Assembly (NCBI GenBank): GCA_036583965.1
Contig: JAZBQD010000014.1
Coordinates: 69,912,056 to 69,976,055, forward strand
DNA from: Prunella strophiata
Lineage: Eukaryota > Chordata > Aves > Passeriformes > Prunellidae
DNA length: 64,000 nucleotides
Direction of reading: 5' to 3'
Shown: positions 46,166 to 58,990 of the stretch, in pieces
Layout: every line of letters starts with the position of its first letter
How positions within the stretch are numbered: the stretch's first letter is position 1
The notes under the pieces: generated by a model
What the model was told of the DNA's origin: nothing
Seen by the model: the letters and a program-made list of their open reading frames with translations, nothing else
Database searches by the model: none
Position numbers and translations under genes: made by a program

Positions 46166-48049
46166 GTCAGAACAACTCCATAAATATGGAAATTCTGATC
46201 TGCTATCGGGGTGAATATCTCTTTTGGCTTGTAGATGTGCAATCTGCTCTGCAGCTGGAGGTGAAATTCATCTTGTGGCAGAAGCCCAGCAGAAAGAATC
46301 ACAGATTAGCTCTGTCTTCTTTCAAATCAATGGAAAAAAGCTGGGTTTAGTTCTGTTTATTAGATCTCCCCCATCACTGCTGCCTGAGATTGGCTGCCTC
46401 AGGCCATAATGAGTGCAAGATTACCATTTTTTGAAAAGCACAAATAACACTCACACGCCAGCCCGAGACAGACCACGAATAAAGTTCCTGAAAAAAATTC
46501 TAAAATATTCTGTCTCTTTCAATCCAACAGCCCTGGCAACAATGTCATGGCACAGGCTTGTTGCTGTTTCTCTCACTCCTATAATAGGTTTTGTCTGTGT
46601 TTTTTGGAGCTGGTATTTGTGGGAACTTTCCTCAGGAACCAGTTTGATCAATCCTATCAAATTCTCATTTTGTGGAATTATGAACTGCAGTATCCAAATA
46701 GGATGAGTTTGATATTCAAAACCACTTTAATTTGGTCAGAGCAATGAACTTTGAATGTTGCTGCCACAAACACTCTGAATTTTGGTCTCACTGTCAGGTG
46801 ATATTTTGATGGTCAGGATCAACAGGAGAGCAAAGAGGGGGTGAATATGGAGAGCAGGTTTTTCACTGTGCAAAGTTCATGATCCAAGTGAAAATATCCA
46901 CAAGAAAAGGCAGAAAATCTGATACCGACTGACAGCTGATGCTGCTGCAACAAAAGCCAAACTGTAAAAATCTATGGATCAATAATAGGTTTTGGTGATG
47001 GTGAAGCAACTAAAGAACTTCAAGGATGGTCTCTGGCAGCTGCTTTGAACACCAGGTGAGAGCACTGAGGAGGAATCAGCACTGGTACAACAAAAATGCT
47101 GAGGACGTAAAAAAATCCCTGATGAAAAACAATGTAGGTATTTGTTTGGATGAGTGATAAGCACCTGAATCCAAGAAAACTGCATTTTACACTCAGAATA
47201 GATGGAGAACACTGCTCATATTTAATTTAGTGAAGCAAGAAAGGAAACGAGCTCTGAGCATGTTTAAATCAAAGGAATGTGAGAATTTTGCAGTGCTTTT
47301 CCAAGAGTGGATCCCAGCAGACCCAGAGCTCAGGAGCTGCCTCCTGAAGGAAAAGCAGCCACAACTAAGGCAGGTGGGCTCTCCCCAGAAACCTGCTCAG
47401 AATAAATGCAGGACTTAGGAAAATGAAAGCATGACACAGTGGAATTATCAGCACCAAGCACTTTGACCTGGAAGTTTAAAAAGTCACAGCATTGCTCTCA
47501 AGAAGGCAAAATCCACGAAATTCCCACAGCTGGATGACACACAAGGCCAAATAATTCAAACACAGGCTCCTACAAACCTTCCTAATTTGTAACTGTGTTT
47601 TGTGACCTCTGAAGATGATTCCCACAATTTCCTGGACTCCTTTTCCCTGCATTCCCCATGGGTTCTGTTTATTCCCACTGGCCATTTCCATCTCCCTCCC
47701 ACAGTGCACCATTGAAGCCAGAGCTGTTATTCTGCATTTCAGCCATCCCACACGTATCTGGGGGATGTTCTGTCCTACACATGAATTTTTTTCCACCATA
47801 ACCTTTATTTTTCTTTCCCATTCCAAGTGTTCCATTGTGCTGCACACCTGCATTTCTCCAGACATTCCACCCTGCTTGGCCTGAACAGACTTTTTAGTTG
47901 TTTTTGTCAATTCACTTTGTGTCACACACACACTGTCCCCCTACCACAGCCATTTCTTGTAGTAAAATCTGTGAATTCAACATTTCCCTGTGTAGGGTTA
48001 TAAAAGGTCTGCCAATCCCTGTACCCATCCTGAAATTTGTATTTTAGGA
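46166..48049. other. CHCHD3 intron, unique part
   Basis: AT-rich intronic DNA. No supported feature. Confidence 0.4.
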
Positions 48050-48184
48050 TGGGATTCACCCCTGGGAGTATCCAAGGTCAGGCTGGATGGGGTTTGGAGC
48101 ACCCTGGGACAGTGGAAGGTGTCCCTGCCCATGGAAATGGCTTTAAGATCCCTCCCAACCCAAACCACTCTGAGATTTACAAAT
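48050..48184 (+). repeat. CR1 LINE 3' fragment
   Basis: CTGGGAGTATCCAAGGTCAG, GCTGGATGGGGTTTGGAGCA, GTGGAAGGTGTCCCTGCCCA, CCTCCCAACCCAAACCACTC. Confidence 0.92.
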
Positions 48185-49518
48185 ACAATTCAGACCCACA
48201 AATGTTCTGTTACAGGCTTGTGTTATGCCCAAATAACACCTCACAACTGAGAGAAGAATTCCACACTGTAGTTCTTTCAAAAAGCCACAAACACAACCAT
48301 TTCATTTACAATTCTCCTTCACTCCTCACAGCAACAGGTCCAGCTGGATAAATTCCATCTCTGTATTGATTCCCCAGCTGTCTGATAACATATGGAAATA
48401 CTTGTAAATTTGGATTTTTGTATTTTACTTTATAAAGCATGAGAGCATTGAGGATGAACTTGATCTAATCAATATTTTTTCTCCTTTTTCTCCCTCCGAA
48501 GTACAAAAGTGACTCTCAAAAGCTCCCACATCTTTGATCTGGGCAGCTACAGGAGAAACATCCCTTTTGCTACTATAAAATCTGGAATTACCTCATAGGG
48601 ACAACACTCTCAGGCACAGAGTGGGATTTTTGGGGTTGTCCTGTGCAGAGCCAGGAATTCCTGCCAGCAGGAATTGTATTTATGGCACCTGCACCCTGAT
48701 ATTTCCCATTAATTTTGTCCTCAAATTCTTAAAGCCTGGGCAAGAAGAGAAGTAAAACACTGCCAGTAAACTCAGTCACATAAAGAGAGGTTCACATGTC
48801 TGCAAACTTTTAATTGCATCAACTACTGCAGTAAAAAGACATCAAATGTGCCCTCAAACACTGGCACTAAATCCTTGTTCTGTCAACCACTGGTAAAACT
48901 CCCACTTCAAAAACATCCCACATGCTGCATGGTACAAACACACACAGCACTTTACACTTGATTTTCCAATATAAAAGCACAGGTCTTGTAAGGATTTTTC
49001 AGTTTTTCATGAAGTTCTTTCAATTTTACAAGTACCTGAAATAATCTCTTGTCACTTCGTGGCAACAATTCAAAGAAAAAAATTCACTGATGTTTTCTGA
49101 ATTTAAAAGGGTCATTTACTGCTTTTTAAAAGGCCTTTAAAAAACCCCAATTTCTGCACATTTTCTAACAAAAGGAAGCCCAGCCTCTACTATTATCCAA
49201 TAACTCATCTCACCTATACACAGCATTATTTTGTTTTGCTCAGTTGAGATCCCACTGAAAAACTCCTGCCAGCTCAGCCACAAAAGATTCTCAAACCATC
49301 AGCGTTCTGCACATTATTTTAAACATATAATTAAAGAAAGTTTCCAAAAAATTCAGTGACAGGAGCAGCAGAAACTCTTCAGAAGGAAGGAGGCTCATGA
49401 AAGCTGTTTGAGAGGTGCAATGAATACAGTCTGGGCTGGATTTGTTTTATGGGGTGTGTTCAGCTGGCAAGAAATTATTTGGAATTAAATTCCAATAATA
49501 ACTTCTGGAAGTAAAGTC
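48185..49518. other. CHCHD3 intron, unique part
   Basis: AT-rich intronic DNA. No supported feature. Confidence 0.4.
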
Positions 49519-49751
49519 AAAAAATACTGCACCTATTCAGTGGAATTAGAAGAACACAGGAGAGAAGATTTCAACAGTTTTTCATTTAAAGACAGCAAAT
49601 GGAACATTTTCAGCTACAGGGAACTGCAGAGAGTAGGGACAGACTGAGCTCCTGAGCTCTGGCACACAGGGAATGGCCTTCCCTGAAAAAAGGCTCAGAT
49701 TTCACACTGGGGCTCTTCTTTTAGTCCAAAACAACTTTGATTTTCTTCTTA
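49519..49751 (-). repeat. 3' flank shared with 58042-58276
   Basis: From AAAAATACTGCACCT through CAGCTACAGGGAACTGCAGA and TTTCACACTGGGGCTCTTCT up to the CR1 end. Roughly three-quarters identical by eye to 58042-58276. Both copies are followed directly by the 3' end of a minus-strand CR1. Confidence 0.85.
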
Positions 49752-50278
49752 AAGAATCACAGGATGGGTTGGGTTGGAAGGGACCTTAAAGCTCATCTCA
49801 TTCCACCCCTGCCATGGCAGGGACACCTCCCACCATCCCAGGCTGCTCCAGCCCCAGTGTCCAGCCTGGCCTTGGCCATTGCAGGGATGCAGGGGCAGCC
49901 CCAGCTGCTCTGGCAATTCCAGCCCAGCCAGCAATTCCCAATTGCCAAGATCCCATCCATGGCTGCCCTCTGGCAGTGGGAAGCCATTGCCTGTGTCCTG
50001 TCCCTGCAGGCCTTGTCCCCAGTCCCTCTGCAGCTCTCCTGGAGCCCTTCAGGCCCTGCAATGTGCTGGGAGCTCTCCCTGGAGCCTTCTCCTCTCCAGG
50101 TGAGCACCCCCAGCTCTCCCAGCCTGGCTCCAGCCCTGGAGCAGCTCCATGGATTCCTCTGGGCTCTCTCCAGCAGCTCCAGGTCCTGCTGCTGTTGTCC
50201 CCAGGGCTGGGGCAGCTCTGCAGGTGGGGTCTCACCTGAGAGGGGCACAGGGACAGAATTCCCTCCCCTCTTCCCCTT
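49752..50278 (-). repeat. CR1 LINE, long 3' fragment
   Basis: Complement of CR1 from the 3' tip (ACAGGATGGGTTGGGTTGGA) through the homogenised core to GCAGGTGGGGTCTCACCTGA. Stops after AGAATTCCCTCCCC, where the sister copy at 58277 continues. Confidence 0.94.
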
Positions 50279-50947
50279 TACAGAGCAATCCAGAGCTTCC
50301 AGAATTTTTTTTTTTTTTGGTGTGTTGTGTACTCTTCCAGCTTTACCTGCTGAATGCAAAGCTCTAGAAACTGAAAACCAGCAGGAGATGGGAATGAAAA
50401 AAAGAGGGAAAATCATCCCATTATTGTCGCAATCCCAAAAAGCCACGCACACATCCAGCCCCAAACACTGCTGCAAATACCACAAAGTAGGGTTTGCTGA
50501 AAACTGATGCATGAGTTATTTCAGTGTAACCCAGAACAGTCCCTAATATTCAGCTCTGTAACCTGCATTTTGCTGTTTCACTGCACTGCACAGCAAGTGC
50601 ACGTGCAACAGGAGCTGCCCGATATGAAAAACAACAATTCCTTATCTTAAAAGCTGGAATCTGATCCAAAAAGGGAAGTAGGATGCACACATGTTAGACA
50701 AGGAGTGCCAGAAATGAGTAAATAGTCATTCAAAATCACACCCTCACAAGTTACTGAATAGAATGGTTACAGGAAAAGATTGCACATTTTAACTGATGTC
50801 TCTGGATAATGAATTGTGTGCTGCCTCCTTGTACAGAATTTATCAGAGAATTCACTCAATATCTGGTTCCCTTGCTCTTCTCTTGCCTGCTGAAAGTGAG
50901 GCAGTGAAAAAATGGTGAATTTCCCAAGGGATGATTCCAGTGAGACC
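50279..50947. other. CHCHD3 intron, unique part
   Basis: T run near 50307-50319. No other feature. Confidence 0.4.
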
Positions 50948-51120
50948 CTGGGCTGGAATTGCCAGAGCAGCTGTGGCTGCCCCTGGATCACTGAAGTGTC
51001 CAAGGCCAGGTTGGACAGGGCTTAGAGCAGCCTGGGACAGTGGAAGGGTCCCTGGAGTAGGAACTGGATGAGCTTTAAGGTCTTTTCCAACCCAAACCAT
51101 TTTGATTCCATGATTCTCTG
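50948..51120 (+). repeat. CR1 LINE 3' fragment
   Basis: GGGCTGGAATTGCCAGAGCA, CCAAGGCCAGGTTGGACAGG, CTTTTCCAACCCAAACCATT, then GATTCCATGATTCTCT tail. Confidence 0.92.
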
Positions 51121-53387
51121 AACTCCTGAAATCCATAGGAATCTTGGCATGAACAGTTATGAGAGCTGGCATGCAATAAAAATTATCTGCAGTGCTTTTA
51201 AAAACACATATGGTACCAAACAACAGAAAATATTCTGCATTATTGTCTCAGTCTGTGGGAAACAGGGAATATCTTCTTTGGGCTTTAAGTTGATAAATAA
51301 ACAGACATTTTTTGTTGCATGAAAAAATCTCTGAACTGGATTAAAGTGGTAGCAGATATGAAAAAGGTAAGACATTGAAAACAATCATAACTCTCTTCTG
51401 AGAATCAGACAAATGTCTGAAGTCCTCTGCTATGGTTCATTTGGATTTGCTTCCTAATTACCACAGCTCTGCTTTGCTGTTTCCCAGTGCACAAATTCCC
51501 TCAGTGATTCTGGCCTGCAAGGGTTAAACTCCCTGACATGGAGAAAAAAATCAAGATTTCTAAAGTGGCAGGAGAGCATCTCCTGATTTCAAACACAATG
51601 ATTATCCTCCTCTATTTCAAAAGGAAAGGCCTTTAGAGGCCCAGCAATATGCATGTGAATAGATCAGCATTGAAAAGTCCCAGCTCTCAGGTATGAAAAT
51701 GCTTTTTTGGTTCCAAAGGAGTGAGATCTGGGAACTTTCATTTCTCCCTGACAAGCTGAAGGGGCTGAACATGCCACCAGCACCAGCATTTCTGAATTTT
51801 AAAGGGTCATTTCTGTCCCCAGCCCCAGCTCTGAGGGTTTATCCACTTCTGCTGTGTCAAATTCCCAATTAAAACCAAGACCAACGACGAGCCCAGCTGA
51901 GAAGAGCTGGGTCTATTTCACACTGAGCTGGTGGCAGACACAGAACCCACAAAGAGGCTGGGAAAAGGTTAAATCAGAATAAAAAAGAGAAGAAGCTTCC
52001 ACCTTGCAATGTGCCTTCCACATGGCACATTATTTTTCCAGGAGGATCTCACAAATCCAGAGACTTGATGCCATCTCATCTCTCCTGAAGGAATGGGGGA
52101 GGGGGTCAGAGATTTTAAAGGAAATTTGCAGTGCCCAAGACCAATTGGTTTTGCTCTTTAAAGAAAAATTTGGCTGCAAAGAAGTTGTCACTAGGTTTGT
52201 CACCAAGTCCATTACTCTGATTTTCTCTCTTCTCTCCTATTTTCTCCCATTTGCTTCCTACAACTCCCTCTGATCATATTTAATGAGAGTTCCTTCTCCC
52301 AATTTTAAATTCCTTGATTCAGTTTTGGTGAGTTTCACAGAACACAGAAAAATACAGAATTTTGCCTTTCTGTTGTAAACTCTCAAGGCAGAAGAAAAAT
52401 CTTTACTTAAACTTTCATTCCTGTGGTCAAGCCTGGCCAAAGCTGGGATCTGTGTCACAAATAATGTTAGAGCTGGTGCAGCTCTCTTCTCTCTGCACTG
52501 GGGTCACATCCCAGGATTTTGGTTCAGCTCTCACTGTGGTCAGATTTTAAGGATGTTGCCACTGGACACAACTATTCCTGGGTAGAGCCTGACCTCCTGC
52601 ACATGAAAAGCACAACAAAATGAGGTGAAAAAATTATAAATTCAGAGCAGGACGTGGTGCAGAGCCCAGATTTCCTCAGGTATTGTAAAAGCTGCATCCT
52701 TTACACAAAGCTTTCCCTAAACCCAGCATCCTCTGTGCTTAAATTACAGAAACAAAAATTACATTTTTTTTTTTTTTCTGTAACACAACGGTGAACCAGC
52801 AAAATTCATATGGAAAAAGCTGGGTCTAAGTCACAGCTTATTGTTCATAAACTTAAATCAGCTTCCCAAAAATCCACTGCTGTCAGATGTCAGTGGTCCA
52901 TCTCCAGCTCCTCTGGCTGCACAGATCCCTCTCTCCCACTGAAGACCAAGTTATTAATAAATTGTTTTTCAACTTAGATTGGATTGATCATTTATTTTCA
53001 AAATCCCTTTTCCCATCATTTACTCATTACCCGCCTCCTCTTGATGTAAGAGGACATTTATTGCCTTCTGCATTTATTGTGCTGGCAAACAGAAACACTG
53101 AGCAGCATTTCCTGGGGATTCTCTAATTTATCTATCAGTTATGGGACTGGACTATTTTTAGGGGCAGGAAAAATTAAAATATCACTCAGAGTGACAGCAG
53201 TGAAAATGAAGGCAGCGAGTCTTCCTGTAATAAAGGAAGAGTGTTCCTGTCATTCCATGAATTCAGCCATTGGGTTTGCAGCATTATTTACACTAAAAAA
53301 AAGGGCATAATTTCTCAAAAACATTATTGCTTTCTAATGAGAATAATTACTAACTAATGCTTAGGTAAAAAGGGATTGTTTTCCTCT
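51121..53387. other. CHCHD3 intron, unique part
   Basis: AT-rich intronic DNA with a T run near 52764-52779. No exon or repeat recognised. Confidence 0.4.
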
Positions 53388-53876
53388 AATCATAAAATCA
53401 CTAAGGTTGGAAAACCCCTGTGAGGTCATCCAGTCCAACCATTCCCAGCACTGCCAAGGACATCAGTGAGCCATGTCCCCAAGTGCCACATCCACATGGA
53501 TTTAAATCCCTCCAGGGATGGGGACTCCACCTCTGCCAGGGTGGGCAGACCTTTTAATGAAGGAATTTCCCCAAAATCCCCCCTGAGCTGCCCTGGCCCA
53601 GCCTGAGGCCGTTCCCTCTGCTCCTGTCCCTGTTCCCTGGAGCACAGCCCGACCCCCCCGGCTGTCCCCTCCTGGCAGGGACTTGTGCAGAGCCACAAGG
53701 TCCCCCTGAGCCTCCTTTGCTCCAGGCTCAGCCCCTTCCCAGCTCCCTCAGCCTCTCCAGACCCTTCCCAGCTCCCTCAGCCTCTCCAGACCCTTCCCAG
53801 CTCCATTCCCTTCTCTGGACCTGCTCCAGCCCCTCTGATTTGAGGTCCCTCAGCAGGGCCAGCACAGGGGAATGAA
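53388..53876 (-). repeat. CR1 LINE fragment with an internal 30-bp tandem repeat
   Basis: AATCACTAAGGTTGGAAAAC, AGGTCATCCAGTCCAACC, CCCCAAGTGCCACATCCACA, then GCCTGAGGCCGTTCCCTCTG. Near 53737-53815 the block CTTCCCAGCTCCCTCAGCCT is repeated with a 30-bp period. Same subfamily as 57090-57425. Confidence 0.9.
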
Positions 53877-54341
53877 TGGTCACCTCAATTTAAAGTTGTA
53901 ATCATTTCTAATTATGTTACCTCAACTAAGAAATCCTCCCTGAGGGTTGCTTTAATCCAACATTAAGTTAGCACAGTATTTGTTCCCAAACTTCAGCTTG
54001 TGATGGGAAGATGGTGGGAGGAGGAACAGAGCTGGGTGAAGCAAAAGCTGCTTATTCATTAACTCCCCATATGTTAAAACATTTTGCCATATCCTATGCA
54101 AAGCTGATAAACACAGCTTTTAACATTCAAAAAATTCCTTCCCTTTGGTCCTTTTTGCCTATTTAAAACATTTCCCTCTCGTGACAGCTTTTTTTTTTTG
54201 CTCTGAAAGAAGTGGAAGGAGAAAAATTCAGATGAAGCTACACTCAAAAAAGTGGGGCTACACCAAGGGGGTTGAGGAAATGCTGGAATTTTGACTCAAA
54301 AAGTGAGTGGTGCTGAATAAACTTGGCTTCACTGGGATTTC
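53877..54341. other. CHCHD3 intron, unique part
   Basis: AT-rich. No feature recognised. Confidence 0.4.
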
Positions 54342-54425
54342 ACTATCCCAGGCTGTTCAAACCCCCATCCAACCTGGCCTTGGACACGTCCAGGGACAGC
54401 CCCAGCTGCTCTGGCAATTCCAGCC
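54342..54425 (-). repeat. CR1 LINE 3' internal piece
   Basis: CTATCCCAGGCTGTTCAAAC, CCAACCTGGCCTTGGACACG, AGCCCCAGCTGCTCTGGCAA. The extreme 3' tip is missing. Confidence 0.85.
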
Positions 54426-57089
54426 CATCTTTTCCCTTGAGCTAAAACTACAAAATAATCAGAAGTCTTTCTAAACTACTTTTGGTTTTTGGCACATGCT
54501 GGAGAAATAAAAAACTGCAACAACCTGTATGAAACTGTGGTTCCACGTTAAAAGTTATCAGGTGTCTTAGTGCACAGCAGGAAAAATCCTGGAATATTTG
54601 TTATCACAGGGTTTTTTTGTTCTCTGTAAAGACACACATACATAATGCAAAATAATCTATATACAAACATTTAGAGAAACATCAATAGCTGCTATTCAGC
54701 GTGGAACAACTCCTCATTTTGTTATTAAGCAGCATTTCAGCCTTGCTATTGATTGGATATGTGATAGTGAAAGATGAGACTGAAGCAGGTATTTTTCATG
54801 GCAAACATGAAACTCTGCATTTTTGGTGCACTTGGGGGAAAAATGCATGGCTGAGGTGTGTGTTTAATAATAAACATCTTAGCTACTTAGTCAGAAAGGG
54901 TAAATAGAAGATTATGAGGAGGAAAAAAATGAAATCAAGGCTGAGACCCAATTGTTCAGAATAATGATTGTGGCTGGGCAAGATATGGAGGCAGAGCATT
55001 AAATACAACACTCCAGCCTGGGCTGTCAATCAGGTGGAGGTTTCAGATATTGTAATTGGTAGCAAGTTTCCTAATCTCAACCTGCCAGGCAAGAAGCAAT
55101 TCAACAAAAGCTCTGTCCCCCAAACAGAATGAAATCTGAAAAGAGGAATTTTCTAATGTTGGCAAGATCACAGGGTGGGCTGACAGCTTTATTATGCTAA
55201 ACTGACAAAAACATTATGCTCTGGTCAGTGCTGAAACGGGTGGTTTTTCAGGAGCAATGTGGAAATACAAAGCACTGGGAAAGTCTGATGAACTCCTACT
55301 TTTATCTCCCTGGTGCAGCACATGAGCTGAGACATAGAAAAGTCTCTTGGCCCAAGTACAAAATGAGAAATTAATATATCTTGATTTTCTCCTCGGGTCT
55401 CCCACCGCAGCGATTTGGGAGAGCTGCAAGAAGTCACTGTGGCAGCTGAATATCCATTTAAAAAGGAAAAGGCCCCACTAAGTTCACAGAAATAACACAA
55501 TTCATTAACAATGAGATGATATGGCAGTCAGTGGAATTCATCACATGGAGCTGTAATGTATTTTATTGTTTCTATTGGAAAAGTGCTCGGAAATAGAGTT
55601 AAAGTATTGACTCTGTGTGTGTGGGTGCATATATACATTTATTTATTTGATACAGAAAGATAAATAAAGCCAAGCAAATAGAAACAGGACACAAATACAG
55701 ATCTCAAAAATAGGAGCAGAGTGGGAATGATGGAACTATTTTCTTTCAGATCACAGATATTTAGGGAATATTGGACTAATTCCATGCCTTCATAGGAACA
55801 AGAACACCAGGTTTGTTGAGCTGTCCCTGCCTCTTCCCTAAGTGCTCATCAGCCAAAATAATTTCCTACTTGGCTGGATCCAGCCTCAAGTCTCCAAACA
55901 TGCACCTACATTCCTGCTAGCTGGCTTTGGAATGTGTGAAGGAATGCACAGGAATGTGGGGAGAGTAAACATGTTTGCTCTGGCAAATACAGACTTCTAA
56001 ACACTCTGAGAGGTGAGAGCAGAATCATCCCCTGCTTATGGAATTCTCACTGCTACAGCCACGTGAGATCACAAAGAGTAAACACACTGATAACTGAACA
56101 CAAATAGAAACAAAAAAAAAAACCTTTAAATTGCTAAATTACCTCGTAGGGAATGAAAATGTTTGTGGCTTATTATCCTGCTTTGTACCAGTCCCCTCTC
56201 TGTTATCTACATCTTGCAAACTCCACTTTACAAAAAGCCCAGCAAACAGCTTCTGATTACTGAGTTGTTGAGATCTGAAAAGGTAAACAAGGCTCTGAAG
56301 CATCTGAACAAATGTGGGGCTGGCATTGCTGGCACCTGAGCACTTGTGCTGATGAGAAACTCCCACAAAAGCCAATTCCTGGCTGGGAAGCTGCAGATCA
56401 GCTCCTCAGCTCAGCACTGGGGCTATCACTGCAGAGCATGTTGGGCCATCCTAAGCCTTGAATAGAAAAAGGAAGAGATCATTAAGTTATAATTTCCCCA
56501 CACAATTGGTATAAGCATTTCCTACCAACAGGATTAGGATGAATACAAGATCCCAGAATAAAGCTGCTCAGCAGTGAGGATGGCAGTTTAGTGTCTAGTA
56601 AATTTGATTTCTCTGAAAATCCTGACACATCATAATAGCAAAATCCTATTTACTGTAGCAAGCAGGATGGATAATACCATTTAACACCTGGGATAGAATG
56701 TGCCATCAGCTCAGAGCTTTGTGCTCTGTGTGCTCATCTTACCTTAAGGTTAATGCTCCTTGACAGCCTCCATGGAAAGCAGAATCCCCAAATTAAGTGC
56801 CGAGCTTGGGATTTGCAAATCCTTCCTCATGTTTAAGGCAGGGGAAAAATGGATGCAGAGAAGTGGATCAACATTTCCTGAACTTAATGTGTGCATTCCC
56901 AGGCTGGGATCTGGCACTGAGCCCTCTGTGGAGCAGGAGTGTCCCCACACAAAAACCACCACAGCCCCACCACAAGGCTGTGTGGGGGATGTGGAATGGG
57001 CTAAGAACTGTCAGAGCAGTGAGTTCCAGGCTGTTAAATGTGTGCTGAATCAAGGTAACACTGAAACCTCCAAATTCCTACAGATTGGC
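54426..57089. other. CHCHD3 intron, long repeat-poor stretch
   Basis: No exon or recognisable repeat. The part 54690-55460 contains a TGTCAATCA motif (55024-55032), the PBX/MEIS-type composite, within sequence that looks unbroken and single-copy. It may hold a conserved enhancer, but this is untested. Confidence 0.35.
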
Positions 57090-57425
57090 AGAATCATGGA
57101 ATTATTTAGGTTGGAAAAGCCCTCTGAGATCATCAAGGCCACCAGTGAGCCATGTCCCCAAGTGTCACATCTTCAAGTTGTTTAAATCCCTCCAGGGATG
57201 GGGATCCCTCTATCTCTGCCAGGGCTGGACAGCCCTTTTAGGAAAGGAGTTTTCACAATTTCCAAACCTGCCCTGGCCCAGCCTGAGGCCGTTCCCTCTG
57301 CTCCTGTCCCTGTTCCCTGGAGCACAGCCCGACCCCCCCGGCTGTCCCCTCCTGGCAGGGACTTGTGCAGAGCCACAAGGTCCTTCCCTGAGCCTCCTTT
57401 TCTCCTTCCACCTCTCTGAGCCACC
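57090..57425 (-). repeat. CR1 LINE fragment
   Basis: AGAATCATGGAATTATTTAG, GTTGGAAAAGCCCTCTGAGA, then the GGCCGTTCCCTCTGCTCCTG and GGCTGTCCCCTCCTGGCAGG blocks shared with 53388-53876. Confidence 0.9.
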
Positions 57426-58041
57426 CCTCAGATTCGTGCTCCAGGATAATCCTATTACCTCACCCTATAACCACCTTCACACCAAACTGCTCAAGACTTA
57501 AAAGTATTTCTAGGAAACGCAGGAGCACAGAAACTTGACTCCAGTGGAAAATATTATGATTAATATGGGGATCCATATCTTGCTCATTCACACTGATAAA
57601 CTAAGTAGTTGTGTCATACAGCAGGGTATTAAAATTAATTTCCTTCTGCTCCCATGACTTGGGGCAGGATTCTCCTAATGATGCATATTAGCATTAGGAA
57701 GCAGTGCAACATGAAAATAGCTGGGTTTGCTGGAGGAAATTGGAACTGGGGAGTCCCATCAGTCTCAGAGACAGAGCAGGAGCAGACACAGCTCACTGAG
57801 TGGTTGTGTGATGCCAAACTACAGCAAGAAGCAGCAGAAGATCATGTGCCCTTCATAAAAAATGTTGCAAAGCAAAAGCAAAGGGTGAAGGAAAACTGGG
57901 ATGTCAGCTGCTCTGCATGGAAATTGTGTGCAGGCGTTGATGGGGGCTGGAGGCTGCACAGCAAAGGGACACTGGAGATGCAGAGCTGGTTATGAATAAA
58001 GTCTATGGACACTGGGGCTTGGGACTGGCACTGAAACCAGG
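57426..58041. other. CHCHD3 intron, unique part
   Basis: No feature recognised. Confidence 0.4.
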
Positions 58042-58276
58042 CAAAAATACTGCACCTTTCCACTGGAATTAGAGGGACAAGAGACTGAAGATATCAACAA
58101 CTTTTCCTATAAACACCAGAACTGGAACAGCTTCAGCTACAGGGAAGTGCATTGAGTAAGGACAGACAGAGATCCTGAGCTATGGCACACAGGGTAGGAA
58201 TGGCCTTCCTTGGAAAAAAAGGCTCTGATTTCACACTGGGGCTCTTCTTTATTCCAAAACAAATTTATGTTCTCCT
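58042..58276 (-). repeat. 3' flank shared with 49519-49751
   Basis: AAAAATACTGCACCT, CAGCTACAGGGAAGTGCATT, TTTCACACTGGGGCTCTTCT, ending at the CR1 tip. See the partner copy. Confidence 0.85.
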
Positions 58277-58990
58277 TAGAGAGTCACAGAATGATTTGGG
58301 TTAGAAAAGACTACCAGGATCACCCAGTGCCATCCCCTGCCATGGCAGGGACACTTCCCACTGTCCCAGGCTGCTCCAGCCCCAGTGTCCAGCCTGGCCT
58401 TGGCCATTGCAGGGATGCAGGGGCAGCCCCAGCTGCTCTGGCAATTCCAGCCCAGCCAGCAATTCCCAATTGCCAAGATCCCATCCATGGCTGCCCTCTG
58501 GCAGTGGGAAGCCATTGCCTGTGTCCTGTCCCTGCAGGCCTTGTCCCCAGTCCCTCTGCAGCTCTCCTGGAGCCCTTCAGGCCCTGCAATGTGCTGGGAG
58601 CTCTCCCTGGAGCCTTCTCCTCTCCAGGTGAGCACCCCCAGCTCTCCCAGCCTAGGCTCCAGCCCTGCAGCAGCTCCATGGATTCCTCTGGACTCTCTCC
58701 AGCAGCTCCAGGTGCTGCTGCTGTTGTCCCCAGGGCTGGGGCAGCTCTGCAGGTGGGGTCTCACCTGAGAGGGGCACAGGGACAGAATTCCCCCTCCCTG
58801 TGCTGCCCTTGGGGGGTTCTGGGTCCCAATGCCCACTGGCCAGGGCATGTCCAGCTTCTCCTTCACCAAAACCACCACACCAAGTCCCCCCAATTCCTTC
58901 CCAGGGCAACCCAGGGCTGCTCTCCATCCTTTTCTCCCCTCAGCCTGGATTTGTGCTTGGATTGCCCTGACCCTTGTGCAGGATCTTGCA
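58277..58990 (-). repeat. CR1 LINE, longest copy in the window
   Basis: Shares the core with 49752-50278, but extends about 190 bp further 5' into a region (CAGGGCTGCTCTCCATCC, CTTGTGCAGGATCTTGCAAC on the plus strand) matching the end of the CR1 reverse-transcriptase ORF. About 710 bp; no intact protein. Confidence 0.93.

Noticed and set aside
49737..50507. 256- and 239-codon open frames over the CR1 at 49.8 kb, and 275/285 codons at 58.3 kb
   Set aside because: They read across the CR1 3' region with its conserved non-coding blocks and flanks; frames do not match the CR1 reverse transcriptase except for a short degraded end.
56760..57185. 141-codon plus-strand open frame
   Set aside because: Runs into a CR1 fragment at its 3' part; no domain or splice support.
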